Below are positions 38,336-48,500 of a stretch of DNA of 64,000 nt, in pieces. The notes under the pieces were generated by a model. It was not told where the DNA came from and searched no databases. It saw only the letters and a list, made by a program, of their open reading frames with translations. This stretch comes from a virus. Both the position numbers and the translations under genes were made by a program. Position 1 is the stretch's first letter; the number at the start of each line of letters is the position of its first letter. The stretch lies in IMG/VR virus record IMGVR_UViG_3300033571_013388, positions 1-64,000 of that record. One strand, given 5' to 3'.

Positions 38336-40963
38336 TTATGTACAAGATGTAATTCCGTTTACTTTATTATAATAAAAAGAATATATATTACCATTTTGAC
38401 CATTAGCTATATCAGCCATACCATTTGATGTTAATTGACAAGCCGTGCCAATTTGATTGGTGAATGGGTCCAAAATATTTGGGATAGGAATAGTATAGTT
38501 TGTTATACAATTACACCCATCTGGCATTACAACATGGTCACTTCCATCTAAGTCTTTAAATCTTAAATATGGTGATTGTTGTGAACCTAAAATTGGTAAA
38601 TTTATATAATTTGTTTCAACCATCCAATTACATGTTGCATAACACCCACATGCTGGTGTAGCACAACATATATAACCTCTATCAACAACAATACCAGTCT
38701 GGCTGTCAATATTACTATAAGGGAATGGATTACCATTTAATGCTTTACAACATTCAATTGAAGTGAATTTGGTGTCTCTAGAACTAGGGAATACATTTCC
38801 ATTTGGAAAGAATTGTGGGTATCTAAACAAATATATTCCATCATTAGTATTAATTGTTGGTGTTATTGTAGGTTGTTGATTACATATTACTGGTGGTGGT
38901 GGTGTTTCGCTTATACAAAGACTTAATACATTATCTATTTGACCAGTATCGCAACCGCATTCATTTAATGTTGGTGTTGGATTTGGGTCTAAGATTATTG
39001 ATGGAACGAAAACAATACAATTGTCTAAAGTGCTACCATCTTCATTGGTCATATTTACAGTCGTTACTGTTGTAGCGGTTGTAACACCGCTATTGAAACT
39101 ACCAAAATCATAATTGCTATATAAATTAGACGTATCAGTTGTTGTTGTAACCGAACTAACTGTAACAGCACTGAATTTAGGTATAAGACATGTGAATTGG
39201 TCAACGTACTTAGAACCCCCATCATATGGTCCAACGTGTGGGTTATTTCCACCTAATATATCTATTGTAGCCCCAGTTCCGCCAGTTTCTCTATACCATA
39301 AACCATAGTTTTGAAAATACAGTTCTGGAGTATCTTCTAATGGTCTTGGATATCCATCTGCATCTATTGGATACAAGGACAAATCATTGTTATTTAAACC
39401 ATTTAAAACTAGAATAGCATTAAATAAATCGACATCTATTGGTCCATCAGCTTTATAAATGTATTCGTTAAACTGAATAAGTCCTTTTGGCGCACCTATA
39501 AATCTTAATAAAAATTCAATTGATTTTCTGGCACCTTTTGATTTCCAAATCCATGGTGTGTTAAGAATGATTCTTCTCCAAAGTTCAATATCAGCTTCAA
39601 CTGGTGTTAAACCAACACTTTGACCAGAATATGTTGATTGAGCTGGAGAAACATAGCTAGTTAATAAATCATTGTCAAATACTGCTGATACTAATTCCCA
39701 ACCCAAAACGCTAGCTAAATTTTTAAGATAAACATCTGGTGTATTATCTTTTTTATCATAACTAACTGAATTAGCAAAACTAATACCAATAATATATCTA
39801 TTTAATTCATCGTATTCTACACCATAAATCTGTAATGTTTTATTTATTTTTTGACCAGTATCGTCTTGTTGTTCTTGTGAAACATGGACTGGAGTGGTAT
39901 CAAATGAGGTAATTGATTCGGAAACCAAAAACCTATTCATAAGATTACTTGATGTTAAATCATTTGCATCTGAAATATCTAATAATTTTGTTGCATAATC
40001 AAAGTAATTAGTAGTATCAAAATCAATGTTATATCCATCAGTTACGGGCCATGTTGCCGTATTTGTAACATAAACAATAACTCCAGTATCCGATTTTAAA
40101 GGATAAGTAAATGTAGCTGTATATATTGGTGTTACATCACGACTTAATAAGTAATATTCTAAATCTGGTAATTCATTAAAGAATTTATTTTCTATAACTT
40201 TTTTAGGTTTTATATGATAAGTAGCAGCTAAATCTGTTGAACCTGAAAATGGATTGCCTTTTACTTTAAAATAAGCATAATCGTTTGAAGTATATGTTGA
40301 TGCTGTGTAATCTAAAACATCAAATTCTTGATTATTATAAGCAATAGCATATGAATCATAGTTAAGTGTAAAGTTTCTTAAATCATTTGCAGCATTAAAA
40401 GTATTGGTTAATGTACCATTTGTTGTGTATATAATACCAAATTTATTATTTATGAATGATGTGTTTATTCTAAACGTTGAAGTTTCATATAGGTTATCAT
40501 AAACATAATTTTGAACAGTATAGCCAGTGACTGGAGCCCCTAATGCGCCTGTTGTGAGTGGAGTTAAATACAAAGAAGCTGGCCATTTTAATATTATGTC
40601 TTCAAGCGAAACTCTCATAAGTTCTCTTAAAGAACCAAACAAAGCATAATAATCTAGTTTTGATTTATCTAAATTTAAAATTGGTCTTGCATTATCATCT
40701 AATAATACTGCCGCTTGTTCTAACGTTACATTTAAAGTAGCTAAAGTGACAAAATTAGAAAAATTTGAAGTAGTAAAAAACTTTGTTAGTTTTGGGTCCA
40801 AATTTGTGGTAATAGCAAAATTACCCATTGTAAATAATGGGGTATTGCCATCACTAGCAAGTTGTGTTCCAACTAGGTCAGGTGTAAAGTTTCTATACTC
40901 GATTCCATCAGTATAAACAACTTTTTGAGCATATCCAACTACTTTTATTCTGTCATTCGCCAT
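38336..40963 (-). CDS. Large tail/baseplate-associated protein (875 aa)
   Basis: The protein has an N-terminal 'VGYAQKVVYTDGIEYRNFTPDLVGTQL' segment and a helix-rich middle. The stretch ELWRRIILNTPWIWKSKGARKSIEFLLRFIGAPKGL (about 460-500) resembles the gpI-type tail protein motif 'K-G-T-x-x-x-I-E', suggesting a baseplate periphery role. The second half is beta-rich and Cys-bearing (CNECGCDT, CQLTSNG, CCATPACGCYATC). It is flanked by other large virion genes of the late operon. The exact position in the virion is not known from sequence. Confidence 0.6.
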   Translation of the reverse strand: MANDRIKVVGYAQKVVYTDGIEYRNFTPDLVGTQLASDGNTPLFTMGNFAITTNLDPKLTKFFTTSNFSNFVTLATLNVTLEQAAVLLDDNARPILNLDKSKLDYYALFGSLRELMRVSLEDIILKWPASLYLTPLTTGALGAPVTGYTVQNYVYDNLYETSTFRINTSFINNKFGIIYTTNGTLTNTFNAANDLRNFTLNYDSYAIAYNNQEFDVLDYTASTYTSNDYAYFKVKGNPFSGSTDLAATYHIKPKKVIENKFFNELPDLEYYLLSRDVTPIYTATFTYPLKSDTGVIVYVTNTATWPVTDGYNIDFDTTNYFDYATKLLDISDANDLTSSNLMNRFLVSESITSFDTTPVHVSQEQQDDTGQKINKTLQIYGVEYDELNRYIIGISFANSVSYDKKDNTPDVYLKNLASVLGWELVSAVFDNDLLTSYVSPAQSTYSGQSVGLTPVEADIELWRRIILNTPWIWKSKGARKSIEFLLRFIGAPKGLIQFNEYIYKADGPIDVDLFNAILVLNGLNNNDLSLYPIDADGYPRPLEDTPELYFQNYGLWYRETGGTGATIDILGGNNPHVGPYDGGSKYVDQFTCLIPKFSAVTVSSVTTTTDTSNLYSNYDFGSFNSGVTTATTVTTVNMTNEDGSTLDNCIVFVPSIILDPNPTPTLNECGCDTGQIDNVLSLCISETPPPPVICNQQPTITPTINTNDGIYLFRYPQFFPNGNVFPSSRDTKFTSIECCKALNGNPFPYSNIDSQTGIVVDRGYICCATPACGCYATCNWMVETNYINLPILGSQQSPYLRFKDLDGSDHVVMPDGCNCITNYTIPIPNILDPFTNQIGTACQLTSNGMADIANGQNGNIYSFYYNKVNGITSCT

Positions 40964-40969
40964 TTTCTA

Positions 40970-41893
40970 TTATACTGTTGTTACCGTTGTAAAGTTTTTA
41001 GTAAAATCAATAGTCGTTCTTTGTTGTCTAACTTCAAACAATGGTTTACCAGTAAATCTATCTTTAATTTCATATAAATCGTACTGTTTATAAATCTGAT
41101 TGTTAAAGTTGTATATAGTATAAATACCGTCTTCGATAGATTTTGTTTGATTTCCAAACAAAGCAAATGCTAAAGTTTCAATATCTTGTTCAACCATTTC
41201 AATTTCAATCATCAAAGGGTTGAAAAATGTATTGGTTATAATAACTTGCTGATTTGGTTGACCTATATATGGCAACGCATTTGGTTTAACATTAGAAGCT
41301 GATGATGGTGAAACAGTGCAAAACGTTAAAGTTGAGTTGTCGTTGAATCTATATCTGATAGCTTTTTGGTTGGTATTGGTTAAATTCTGATTGACTGGTT
41401 CAGCTCTATTATTAGACGTTACAACTCTAAAAAAATTATTTATTTTAGCATCAGAACCGCTAGTGTTTGTATTCAAATATTCAATTCTATAACCAACCAA
41501 CCCATTGTTTTCAAATCTAGTTAAAAATTGTTGTGGAATAGAAGCCAAATCAAATAACAACCCTTGTATATCTGGAAAAGCTGATAAAACACCAACATCA
41601 ACTATTTTTGTTCTTATTTCTACTGGTTTAATTATTATCGAATAAAACCCTCTTATTCCAAATATATTTGAAGGTAATTTTAATGTATACATACCACCAA
41701 ATAATTCAAAACCAGTTACATTAGATTGAATTTTGTTTGGATTATCCATAGGTATTAAAACATCCAATGGGTTTAATTTTTGTAATGTAGTACTACCAAG
41801 TTGGTCTCTTGATGGAGAAAAATGGTAAAAAATTTCAACATCATCTGGTCTTATATCTGCTGGTCTAACTATTCCGTATGTGCCTGTCGCCAT
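40970..41893 (-). CDS. Virion structural protein (307 aa)
   Basis: A beta-rich structural protein beginning ATGTYGIVRPADIRPDDVEIFYHFSPSRDQLGSTTL. It has YSIIIKPVEIRTKIVDVGVLSAFPDIQGLLF in the middle and AFALFGNQTKSIEDGIYTIYNFNNQIYKQYDLYEIKDR toward the end. The same overall pattern is typical of T4-like phage baseplate/appendage proteins of marine bacteria, but I cannot name a family. It starts six bases after the 875-aa gene and belongs to the same leftward operon. Confidence 0.55.
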   Translation of the reverse strand: MATGTYGIVRPADIRPDDVEIFYHFSPSRDQLGSTTLQKLNPLDVLIPMDNPNKIQSNVTGFELFGGMYTLKLPSNIFGIRGFYSIIIKPVEIRTKIVDVGVLSAFPDIQGLLFDLASIPQQFLTRFENNGLVGYRIEYLNTNTSGSDAKINNFFRVVTSNNRAEPVNQNLTNTNQKAIRYRFNDNSTLTFCTVSPSSASNVKPNALPYIGQPNQQVIITNTFFNPLMIEIEMVEQDIETLAFALFGNQTKSIEDGIYTIYNFNNQIYKQYDLYEIKDRFTGKPLFEVRQQRTTIDFTKNFTTVTTV

Positions 41894-41942
41894 GTTATTC
41901 TTTTTTTGTTATAATATAACTATTATTTTTTCAAAGTATATT

Positions 41943-42824
41943 TTATGTTCTTCTAATAGTGTAAAATCCATTACCATATCTAGTTAATTCTCCCATATTT
42001 TTTATTTCTGAAAGCCTTAAATGCATATCCATAACAGAAGTAACACCTCTATCTATAAATACATCATTTTTAATTTCTGGTGTAGAAATTATTCCAAATA
42101 AATATTCTTCTTTTGTTAAAGCAGATAACGAAACATTGGTTTGGTTTATACCCTCACCTCTGAATCTAAATTCAGTTACTGGGATTACTTGAGATTCGCC
42201 ATCTTCATATGTAATCGTTCTAGTTAAACCAGAAAAATCCCTATATAATATACCACTGGTTTGGTTATTTGTACCTAAAAGAGTATTGTTCGCTGTATCT
42301 ACCACATAAACAACTGGGTCTCCATCTGAAGAAACTCTGCTCACACCATTTATTGTATTTCCAATATAGTTTATATAAGTTTCAGCTTCAATATCCAAAC
42401 CGACTTTTAATCTATCTAATTGGCTATATGAATACACATCTTCTACTTTACTATCCGTAAATCCAGTTATTGGTAAATTAAAATACGCATAGTAAGAAGA
42501 TTCTGTATTTCCTGTAAAACGAAGTGTTTGAATATCTGTTTGCGTAATACCTGTAAAAGCTGGTGGTAAAATACCAGATATAAATGGAGATGTATAACCA
42601 CTCTGAATCATTTTAGTTATCAAAATAGTATAATCTACTGGTGATTGAGCTACTGGAACATTTGGAAAATATTTAATGTCAGTAAAAAGACCCATATCAT
42701 CGACATTTTGAGTTAAAAACACATCAATATAAAACGTACTAGCTGTAATAGAACCCCATGACGAACTAAAATTAGCTCTATTTGTGCTATTTTCTAAAGA
42801 AATTTGACGTTTTATTAGTTCCAT
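41943..42824 (-). CDS. Virion structural protein (293 aa)
   Basis: A beta-rich protein of unnamed family. It starts MELIKRQISLENSTNRANFSSSWGSITASTFYIDVFLTQNVDDMG and ends with KNDVFIDRGVTSVMDMHLRLSEIKNMGELTRYGNGFYTIRR, an ending seen in neck or baseplate proteins of related phages. No Cys, no membrane segment. The stop of the upstream 295-aa gene shares a base with its start. It lies within the block of baseplate genes, so a baseplate or tail-appendage role is inferred. Confidence 0.55.
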   Translation of the reverse strand: MELIKRQISLENSTNRANFSSSWGSITASTFYIDVFLTQNVDDMGLFTDIKYFPNVPVAQSPVDYTILITKMIQSGYTSPFISGILPPAFTGITQTDIQTLRFTGNTESSYYAYFNLPITGFTDSKVEDVYSYSQLDRLKVGLDIEAETYINYIGNTINGVSRVSSDGDPVVYVVDTANNTLLGTNNQTSGILYRDFSGLTRTITYEDGESQVIPVTEFRFRGEGINQTNVSLSALTKEEYLFGIISTPEIKNDVFIDRGVTSVMDMHLRLSEIKNMGELTRYGNGFYTIRRT

Positions 42825-43711
42825 TATAATGCATTTATTTGATATAAGTTAACAGTTAAATTATTACTTAATAATTGAGATTGAGATATTACGTTATTTG
42901 ATGAAAAAGGACCATTACCTTGATAAGTAGTATCTATTAGATAAAAATAACCTGTAGGTGTTCTAGCTAAGTTATATCTAGTATAAACTTCACGTATTAA
43001 TATGTCAATAGATTGTGGTGTGTTCTTAACCATCATATTTGTCGTTTTACCATCTTTTGCGTTTTTAAAAGAAGCTCTCATGTACAAATATTTTGGAGGT
43101 CCAGATATTACTAATTCATCTTTATAATCATATATAAAAAAACCTTCCGAAAAACCTCTTGGGTTTAAAAGTGGGTTTTCTAAAATATAATTTATTGGGA
43201 TTTGGTTAGCTGGTTTTGGTTGGCCAGGTAGTCCAGTGGGTGAGCCTACTGGTTCTAAATCATTAGAAGTTAATCTAGAATAAAGTGTTATAGTTGTAAC
43301 CAAATTTTGAGATAAAGGATTATCTGAATCATAAAATTTTAATTCTAAAAAACTTTGTCTAAAGTTTTCTCTTCTAAATTTTATATCATCATCTGAGAAA
43401 CCTATCGCACCATATGTGTTAACATATGTATTAACATTTAATAAATTAACTCTATAAATTATTTTATCAATCGGAAAACTTGTTATTGTGAATTGTGGTG
43501 TAAGACCAATTCCTATAGGAGTAAACCTTACCTTTTCATAATCAATAATAGGGTTAATATTTTTTTCAGTTTCAACATCAACAAAAACACGTTCAACCAA
43601 TTCAGCATTATCAACAATTTGATATTCCATATTGATTGGAATATTTATCGTAGTTGCTGTTGTACCACTACCTAATGTTGTTAGGTTTATTTTAAAGTTA
43701 TTAACATACAT
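42824..43711 (-). CDS. Virion structural protein (295 aa)
   Basis: The start is set at ATG 43711 (MYVNNFKINLTTLG), because the longer ORF to 43801 would overlap the upstream gene by 100 bases with a low-quality N terminus. The protein is beta-rich (TINIPINMEYQIVDNAELVERVFVDVETEKNINP, QFTITSFPIDKIIYRVNLL), with a Pro/Gly-rich loop (GSPTGLPGQPKPANQIP) in the middle and a C-terminal segment KNTPQSIDILIREVYTRYNL. No named family. It is part of the late operon between two structural genes. Confidence 0.55.
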   Translation of the reverse strand: MYVNNFKINLTTLGSGTTATTINIPINMEYQIVDNAELVERVFVDVETEKNINPIIDYEKVRFTPIGIGLTPQFTITSFPIDKIIYRVNLLNVNTYVNTYGAIGFSDDDIKFRRENFRQSFLELKFYDSDNPLSQNLVTTITLYSRLTSNDLEPVGSPTGLPGQPKPANQIPINYILENPLLNPRGFSEGFFIYDYKDELVISGPPKYLYMRASFKNAKDGKTTNMMVKNTPQSIDILIREVYTRYNLARTPTGYFYLIDTTYQGNGPFSSNNVISQSQLLSNNLTVNLYQINAL

Positions 43712-45503
43712 TTTCAGCCGAATTAATTGTAAATTTATCAGTAATGCTCTCTCCAACAGGGTCACTTGGGAATGTTGAATAATATAAATCCCAATTATCA
43801 AATGGGTCTTGTCTTCTTACATAGAAACAATAATTATCATATCTATAATGACAACCATTCAAAAATGGATAATTTAAAGCTGTTCCATCAACTTGATTGA
43901 ACCCAATATCCAAGATATCCCTCCATAAAGATGTACCATCACCTAATGCAACTGCATAAGTTGGTATGCCTGATGAGTTTGCATCTCCTTGTTCAATATA
44001 AGCTGACAATTGTTTTATTCTGATTAAATGATGTGCTTTGTAAAAATAACCTTCTTGTCTTGGCCCTAAAATTGTTGTAACAGTTGTTGCTGGTGTGTTT
44101 GGTGTTGTGAAAGGGTTGGCTGGAATTGTTGTGTAAGTCATTGACGGATTAGTTTCTCTATTTAGAGTATTAAATCTATGAGAAACGTGTGCCAATATAT
44201 GTTCTCTTAACTCAGCTTCATTATATTCTACTAAATCACCATAATAATCATTGTTGTTTGTGATATTATTATTGTTGTTTATGGTAACATTAGACTCTAA
44301 TTCTCTATGACTAGGAAATGGTGATGCACCACCGTTATGAATTTTGTTTATAACAGGGATATCTAACAAATATGGATTACTACTACTAGTATTTAACTGC
44401 GGAATAAACGGAAGTTCTATACCAGATTTAACCTGTGTGAACAAACCATTGCTATCTGTCTTTATCACAGTTAAATATAATTCAGTAAGAGGTCTTCCTA
44501 AATTATCAACCAAATCAGATACATCAATATCTTCATTAAAAACAAATTGTGTTATATCATCTTGATAGGAGTTTTCACTAAAAGCAAGTCTATATGTTTC
44601 ATAGTCATCAGTTTCAATGACTGGTGCATTTCTAGTCTTTATTTTACGGAATATTCTAAAATAATAAAGCGATTCTTTATTATTTACAACTTTTTTCATT
44701 CTAGATGGTTGTCCTATAGTATTTGTTGGTGATGATGGAACATCTATTACAAAATAATAACCTTTTAAGTCACCGTTATCCAATCCAGTTCTAACAATCA
44801 AATGGTCACCATCATAACCATTGGTTCCAGATATCCTAACTAAATCACCTATAGCCAAATTGTGTAAACAACCAGCAGATAACGCACTCATTTGTCTGGT
44901 TGAAACTACAGCTGGTTGTACATCTACCAATAATAAACCACCGTTAACCATCGTATGACCGCTATATGAAGTTGCTGGATAAGTTATAGTAAGCTCCCAG
45001 TTTTTAACTGGTTGACCTATAGGATTACGATATGGGTCAATGTCTTGAATAAAAGAAAATCTCTCTCTTTTTGGTTCCATATCAAAGTAGTTACAAAAAC
45101 CAGCTTTTGTTACATCTGGGTCATAATATCCAAACCAACCATTATTTTCTTTCAAATACTTTTTAATGACATCTGGATAAATTGGGTCTATAAAACGATA
45201 ATCACCTGATTGGTTTACATAATTAAAGCCACTCCATGTGTATAAATCCAAATAAGCACCAGAATCAGCTAAATTGAACAGAGGGTTTGATGCTAAGATA
45301 TTCATGGTACCTATAATTCTATAATAAGTGCTTCTTTGTCTTTCAAAATCAAATCTTTCAGCCGCATCAACAACTTTTGTCAACGCCCCAGGTGGTAGCA
45401 ATCTCTCACTATCGTCAATATTTATTTTAATAAAGCTATCAGTATTCAAAGATTCTTTTGAATTCTCTACCGCTAATCTAATTTGTTTTCTCTCTGTGCT
45501 CAT
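43701..45503 (-). CDS. Virion structural protein (600 aa)
   Basis: A large, aromatic-rich beta protein. Marks include an N-terminal ERKQIRLAVENSKESLNTDSFIKINIDDSERLLPPGALTKVVDAAERFD and a middle NPLFNLADSGAYLDLYTWSGFNYVNQSGDYRF. A His/Asn-rich region follows (YNEAELREHILAHVSHRFNTL). Such proteins follow the large SprB-repeat protein in this operon and are probably baseplate or appendage components. Its C terminus overlaps the following gene start by 11 bases. I cannot assign a T4 counterpart. Confidence 0.55.
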   Translation of the reverse strand: MSTERKQIRLAVENSKESLNTDSFIKINIDDSERLLPPGALTKVVDAAERFDFERQRSTYYRIIGTMNILASNPLFNLADSGAYLDLYTWSGFNYVNQSGDYRFIDPIYPDVIKKYLKENNGWFGYYDPDVTKAGFCNYFDMEPKRERFSFIQDIDPYRNPIGQPVKNWELTITYPATSYSGHTMVNGGLLLVDVQPAVVSTRQMSALSAGCLHNLAIGDLVRISGTNGYDGDHLIVRTGLDNGDLKGYYFVIDVPSSPTNTIGQPSRMKKVVNNKESLYYFRIFRKIKTRNAPVIETDDYETYRLAFSENSYQDDITQFVFNEDIDVSDLVDNLGRPLTELYLTVIKTDSNGLFTQVKSGIELPFIPQLNTSSSNPYLLDIPVINKIHNGGASPFPSHRELESNVTINNNNNITNNNDYYGDLVEYNEAELREHILAHVSHRFNTLNRETNPSMTYTTIPANPFTTPNTPATTVTTILGPRQEGYFYKAHHLIRIKQLSAYIEQGDANSSGIPTYAVALGDGTSLWRDILDIGFNQVDGTALNYPFLNGCHYRYDNYCFYVRRQDPFDNWDLYYSTFPSDPVGESITDKFTINSAENVC

Positions 45504-45510
45504 ATCATTA

Positions 45511-48500
45511 TTATTGTACTAGTGCTGTGCAACCAACTGAATCGGTTACTAATACTGGTGAAGAACTGGTAATTTGGTTATTTTGTGGTACTGGTAGTTG
45601 TGAACCGCCACCAATTGAATATAAATATGGTGCTATACCACCACCAACAGTCACAATATTTACGTTTCTAGTTCCGCTTAATGGTGCATTAGGTAATGGC
45701 ATTTGAGAAACGTTGTAAGTAATAATATTGCTATGACATGCATGGTTTGGTGTGTCACTAAATCTGAACACAATTTGGTTAGTAAATGCGTTGCTTGGTA
45801 CTGTAAACGACATCAAATTATTTGCACCACTCCATAATTGGATAGCGTTTACATAATTCCAAGTAGTTGAATTGTCTACTCTATACTCCATATACGCTGT
45901 TGAATTAATAGATAAACCATTTGTTATTCTAAAAGGTATTGTTCTGGTATTTGGCGAACATTGTTTAGCTATTTCAGAGGCTTGTGCTGAAGCTAATGTT
46001 AACGGAGCTCCAGTTGTCCCAACTGTTACTGTTTGAGTTACTGTTCCATTAGGGTCTTGAACGGTAATCAAGTAATTACCAGCTGCTAAATTTGTTAGGT
46101 TAAGAGAACCACTATAAAACCCAACATTGTTTGCTGTTATTCCAGTAGTCGTTATAAAGTATGGTAATTGAGCACCAGTTACTGTTATTGCTATTTCGCC
46201 ATCATTACTTCCAACATAACATGTTGTTGGTGTAATAACTGTTGAAATATTTATTACGGTAGGACCTGAAATTGTTAAACCAGTGGTTGTGCATGTAGAA
46301 CCAGCAGAATCATTCACGTTTAGTGTATAACCTTGAACATTTGCTGTTGCTAATAAAGTAATTTGAACTGGACCACCATTAATTTGTACGTTAGTATAGT
46401 TAGGTACCGCAGCCCCATTTTCATCCAATAAAGTATACGTGTATGGCACTGAACCACCACCTATGTTTAATGTTATTATACCATTTGGTATTGATGCAGA
46501 CGTGTTGTTTTGTGTTACACTTGCGCTACAGAAAAAAGATGCTGGGCCACCAACAACTACTGTTTGTGTCACAGGATTTCCAGCAACATCTAACACATTT
46601 ATAATGTATGTACCCTGTCCTAAACCTGTTACAGTAACCGTTGGTGGTATTGGAGGAACTGACGAAATATTACCACTTATTGTATAGCCGTTAGGACCAA
46701 TAACTGTATATGAATATGGTCCTTGACTGCCTACTATTGTGAATACAATTTGACCATCGAATGAGGTAGTTGCGGTAGCAGCTGTTGTTGTGGTATCTAT
46801 AACCATGTCAGTATCAATCGCAACAACGCATGTTGTAAAAAATCTTTGATTCATTTTATCTAGGGCAGAACGACCTGGTTGGGTACCAAAATACATAAAA
46901 AAAGAATGCTTTGGTTGGTTGAATGAATTGTCATTAACATACCCTCTAAAATTAGCATAATCGACTCCATTATCAGGGTTAGGTGCTGAAAAATCATATA
47001 TTGCTGCGTTTGGTGTTCTTATATTAAAATCGCTATTTATATTTGTTGGTTGTGAGTAAATAACTGGAAATGTTGTAGCACTGTTTATATAAAGATAAGA
47101 ATCTCTAAATTGTTTACCAAAAGTATTGTCAATATCGTTACTACCTAACGTACCATCAGGAAGTGAATTAATAGCTCCTGTTAATGGGTTAAAAATAGCT
47201 TCATCTAAGCCGACTTCAACTTCGCAAATATGTCTAATGTTAAGACACTGTTGATAATCGACATGCAAACCAACACAATTTATATCAAAAAATAACCCCT
47301 TTGGTCTATTACCTATTGTTACTTGACCAGAAGCTAAAACAGTTGTGTTATCGTCATCTAACTCTTCAATTTCTGGTGGTAATTTATATGATGAACCAAC
47401 CAATCTTGGTTGTAATTTTGGATAACCTTGCCAGTCACAAGTAAAAACTGAACCTAAACATATCAAATCAGTTGCAAATAATTTAAAATTAGTATTATGA
47501 GTTGTAGCTGCATAATATAATTCATTTTTATATTTTTTAATTAGTCCTTCTCTTATTATAGCATTATCACGAGATTCCCTCTGACAATTTAAATAACCAA
47601 CTTGAATACCTGGACCGCTTGCTGGTGAATGGGTACCACCACAATCATAACATGTATCCATTTCCATAAAATTTTTACAATCGTTATCAGGGACACCATT
47701 TCCATTTCCATCAACACCAGAATAATTAGGGTCAAAAGTAAAATCAGCACAATCAAATTCACAAAATTTTTCTCTACCTCTATTAACTTTTTTATATTTT
47801 AACAAATAACTTAATAAGGTTCCAGTAACCCAATCGTTGTAAAAGTCGAATTGAAATAAATTTAATTCTTGAGCCATTTGAAAAGCTATACAATCATCTA
47901 AACCGACCAAATTAAAAGGTGAGCATGGACCGTTTTGACCACCACAACCATATGTGGGTCTGGCAGCATCATAACCATTGCTACCTTCACGACAACCTGG
48001 TGCAAATAAAGCTCCACTTTCAGATGGACATTCAACAGTAACACACGGAACATAATCTGGTTTTGTAATATTAGCCCCTAATGCATTAATAAAATCAATA
48101 ATTCTTCGTATTATTGATACGATACCGTTAATTATTGGTATAATAATCAAATTAATTATTATCACAATAAAACCAATAATCTTAATTAATAAACATATTA
48201 TAAAAAATATTGGGTTTGTTGTTGTGTTTACTTTATTATATGGGAAAGGATTTTTATCACCAGCACAAGCGTCAACATCTTTCATTGCTGTTATGTTTCT
48301 ATTTGCAACGCCAGTTGAACTTCTTTGATATCTGCTTATAAAATTTGATACGGTATAAATTTTATTCCAATATATATCTCTAAAACTAGTAGGTTTTGTA
48401 TTCTCATCAAAATTGTAATCTATTTCACTAAAAATTTGTGGATTGTTTGGTACCAAGTACTTAGCTCTGGTTCTAAGTCTTCCTTCACCACCAGTTTCAT

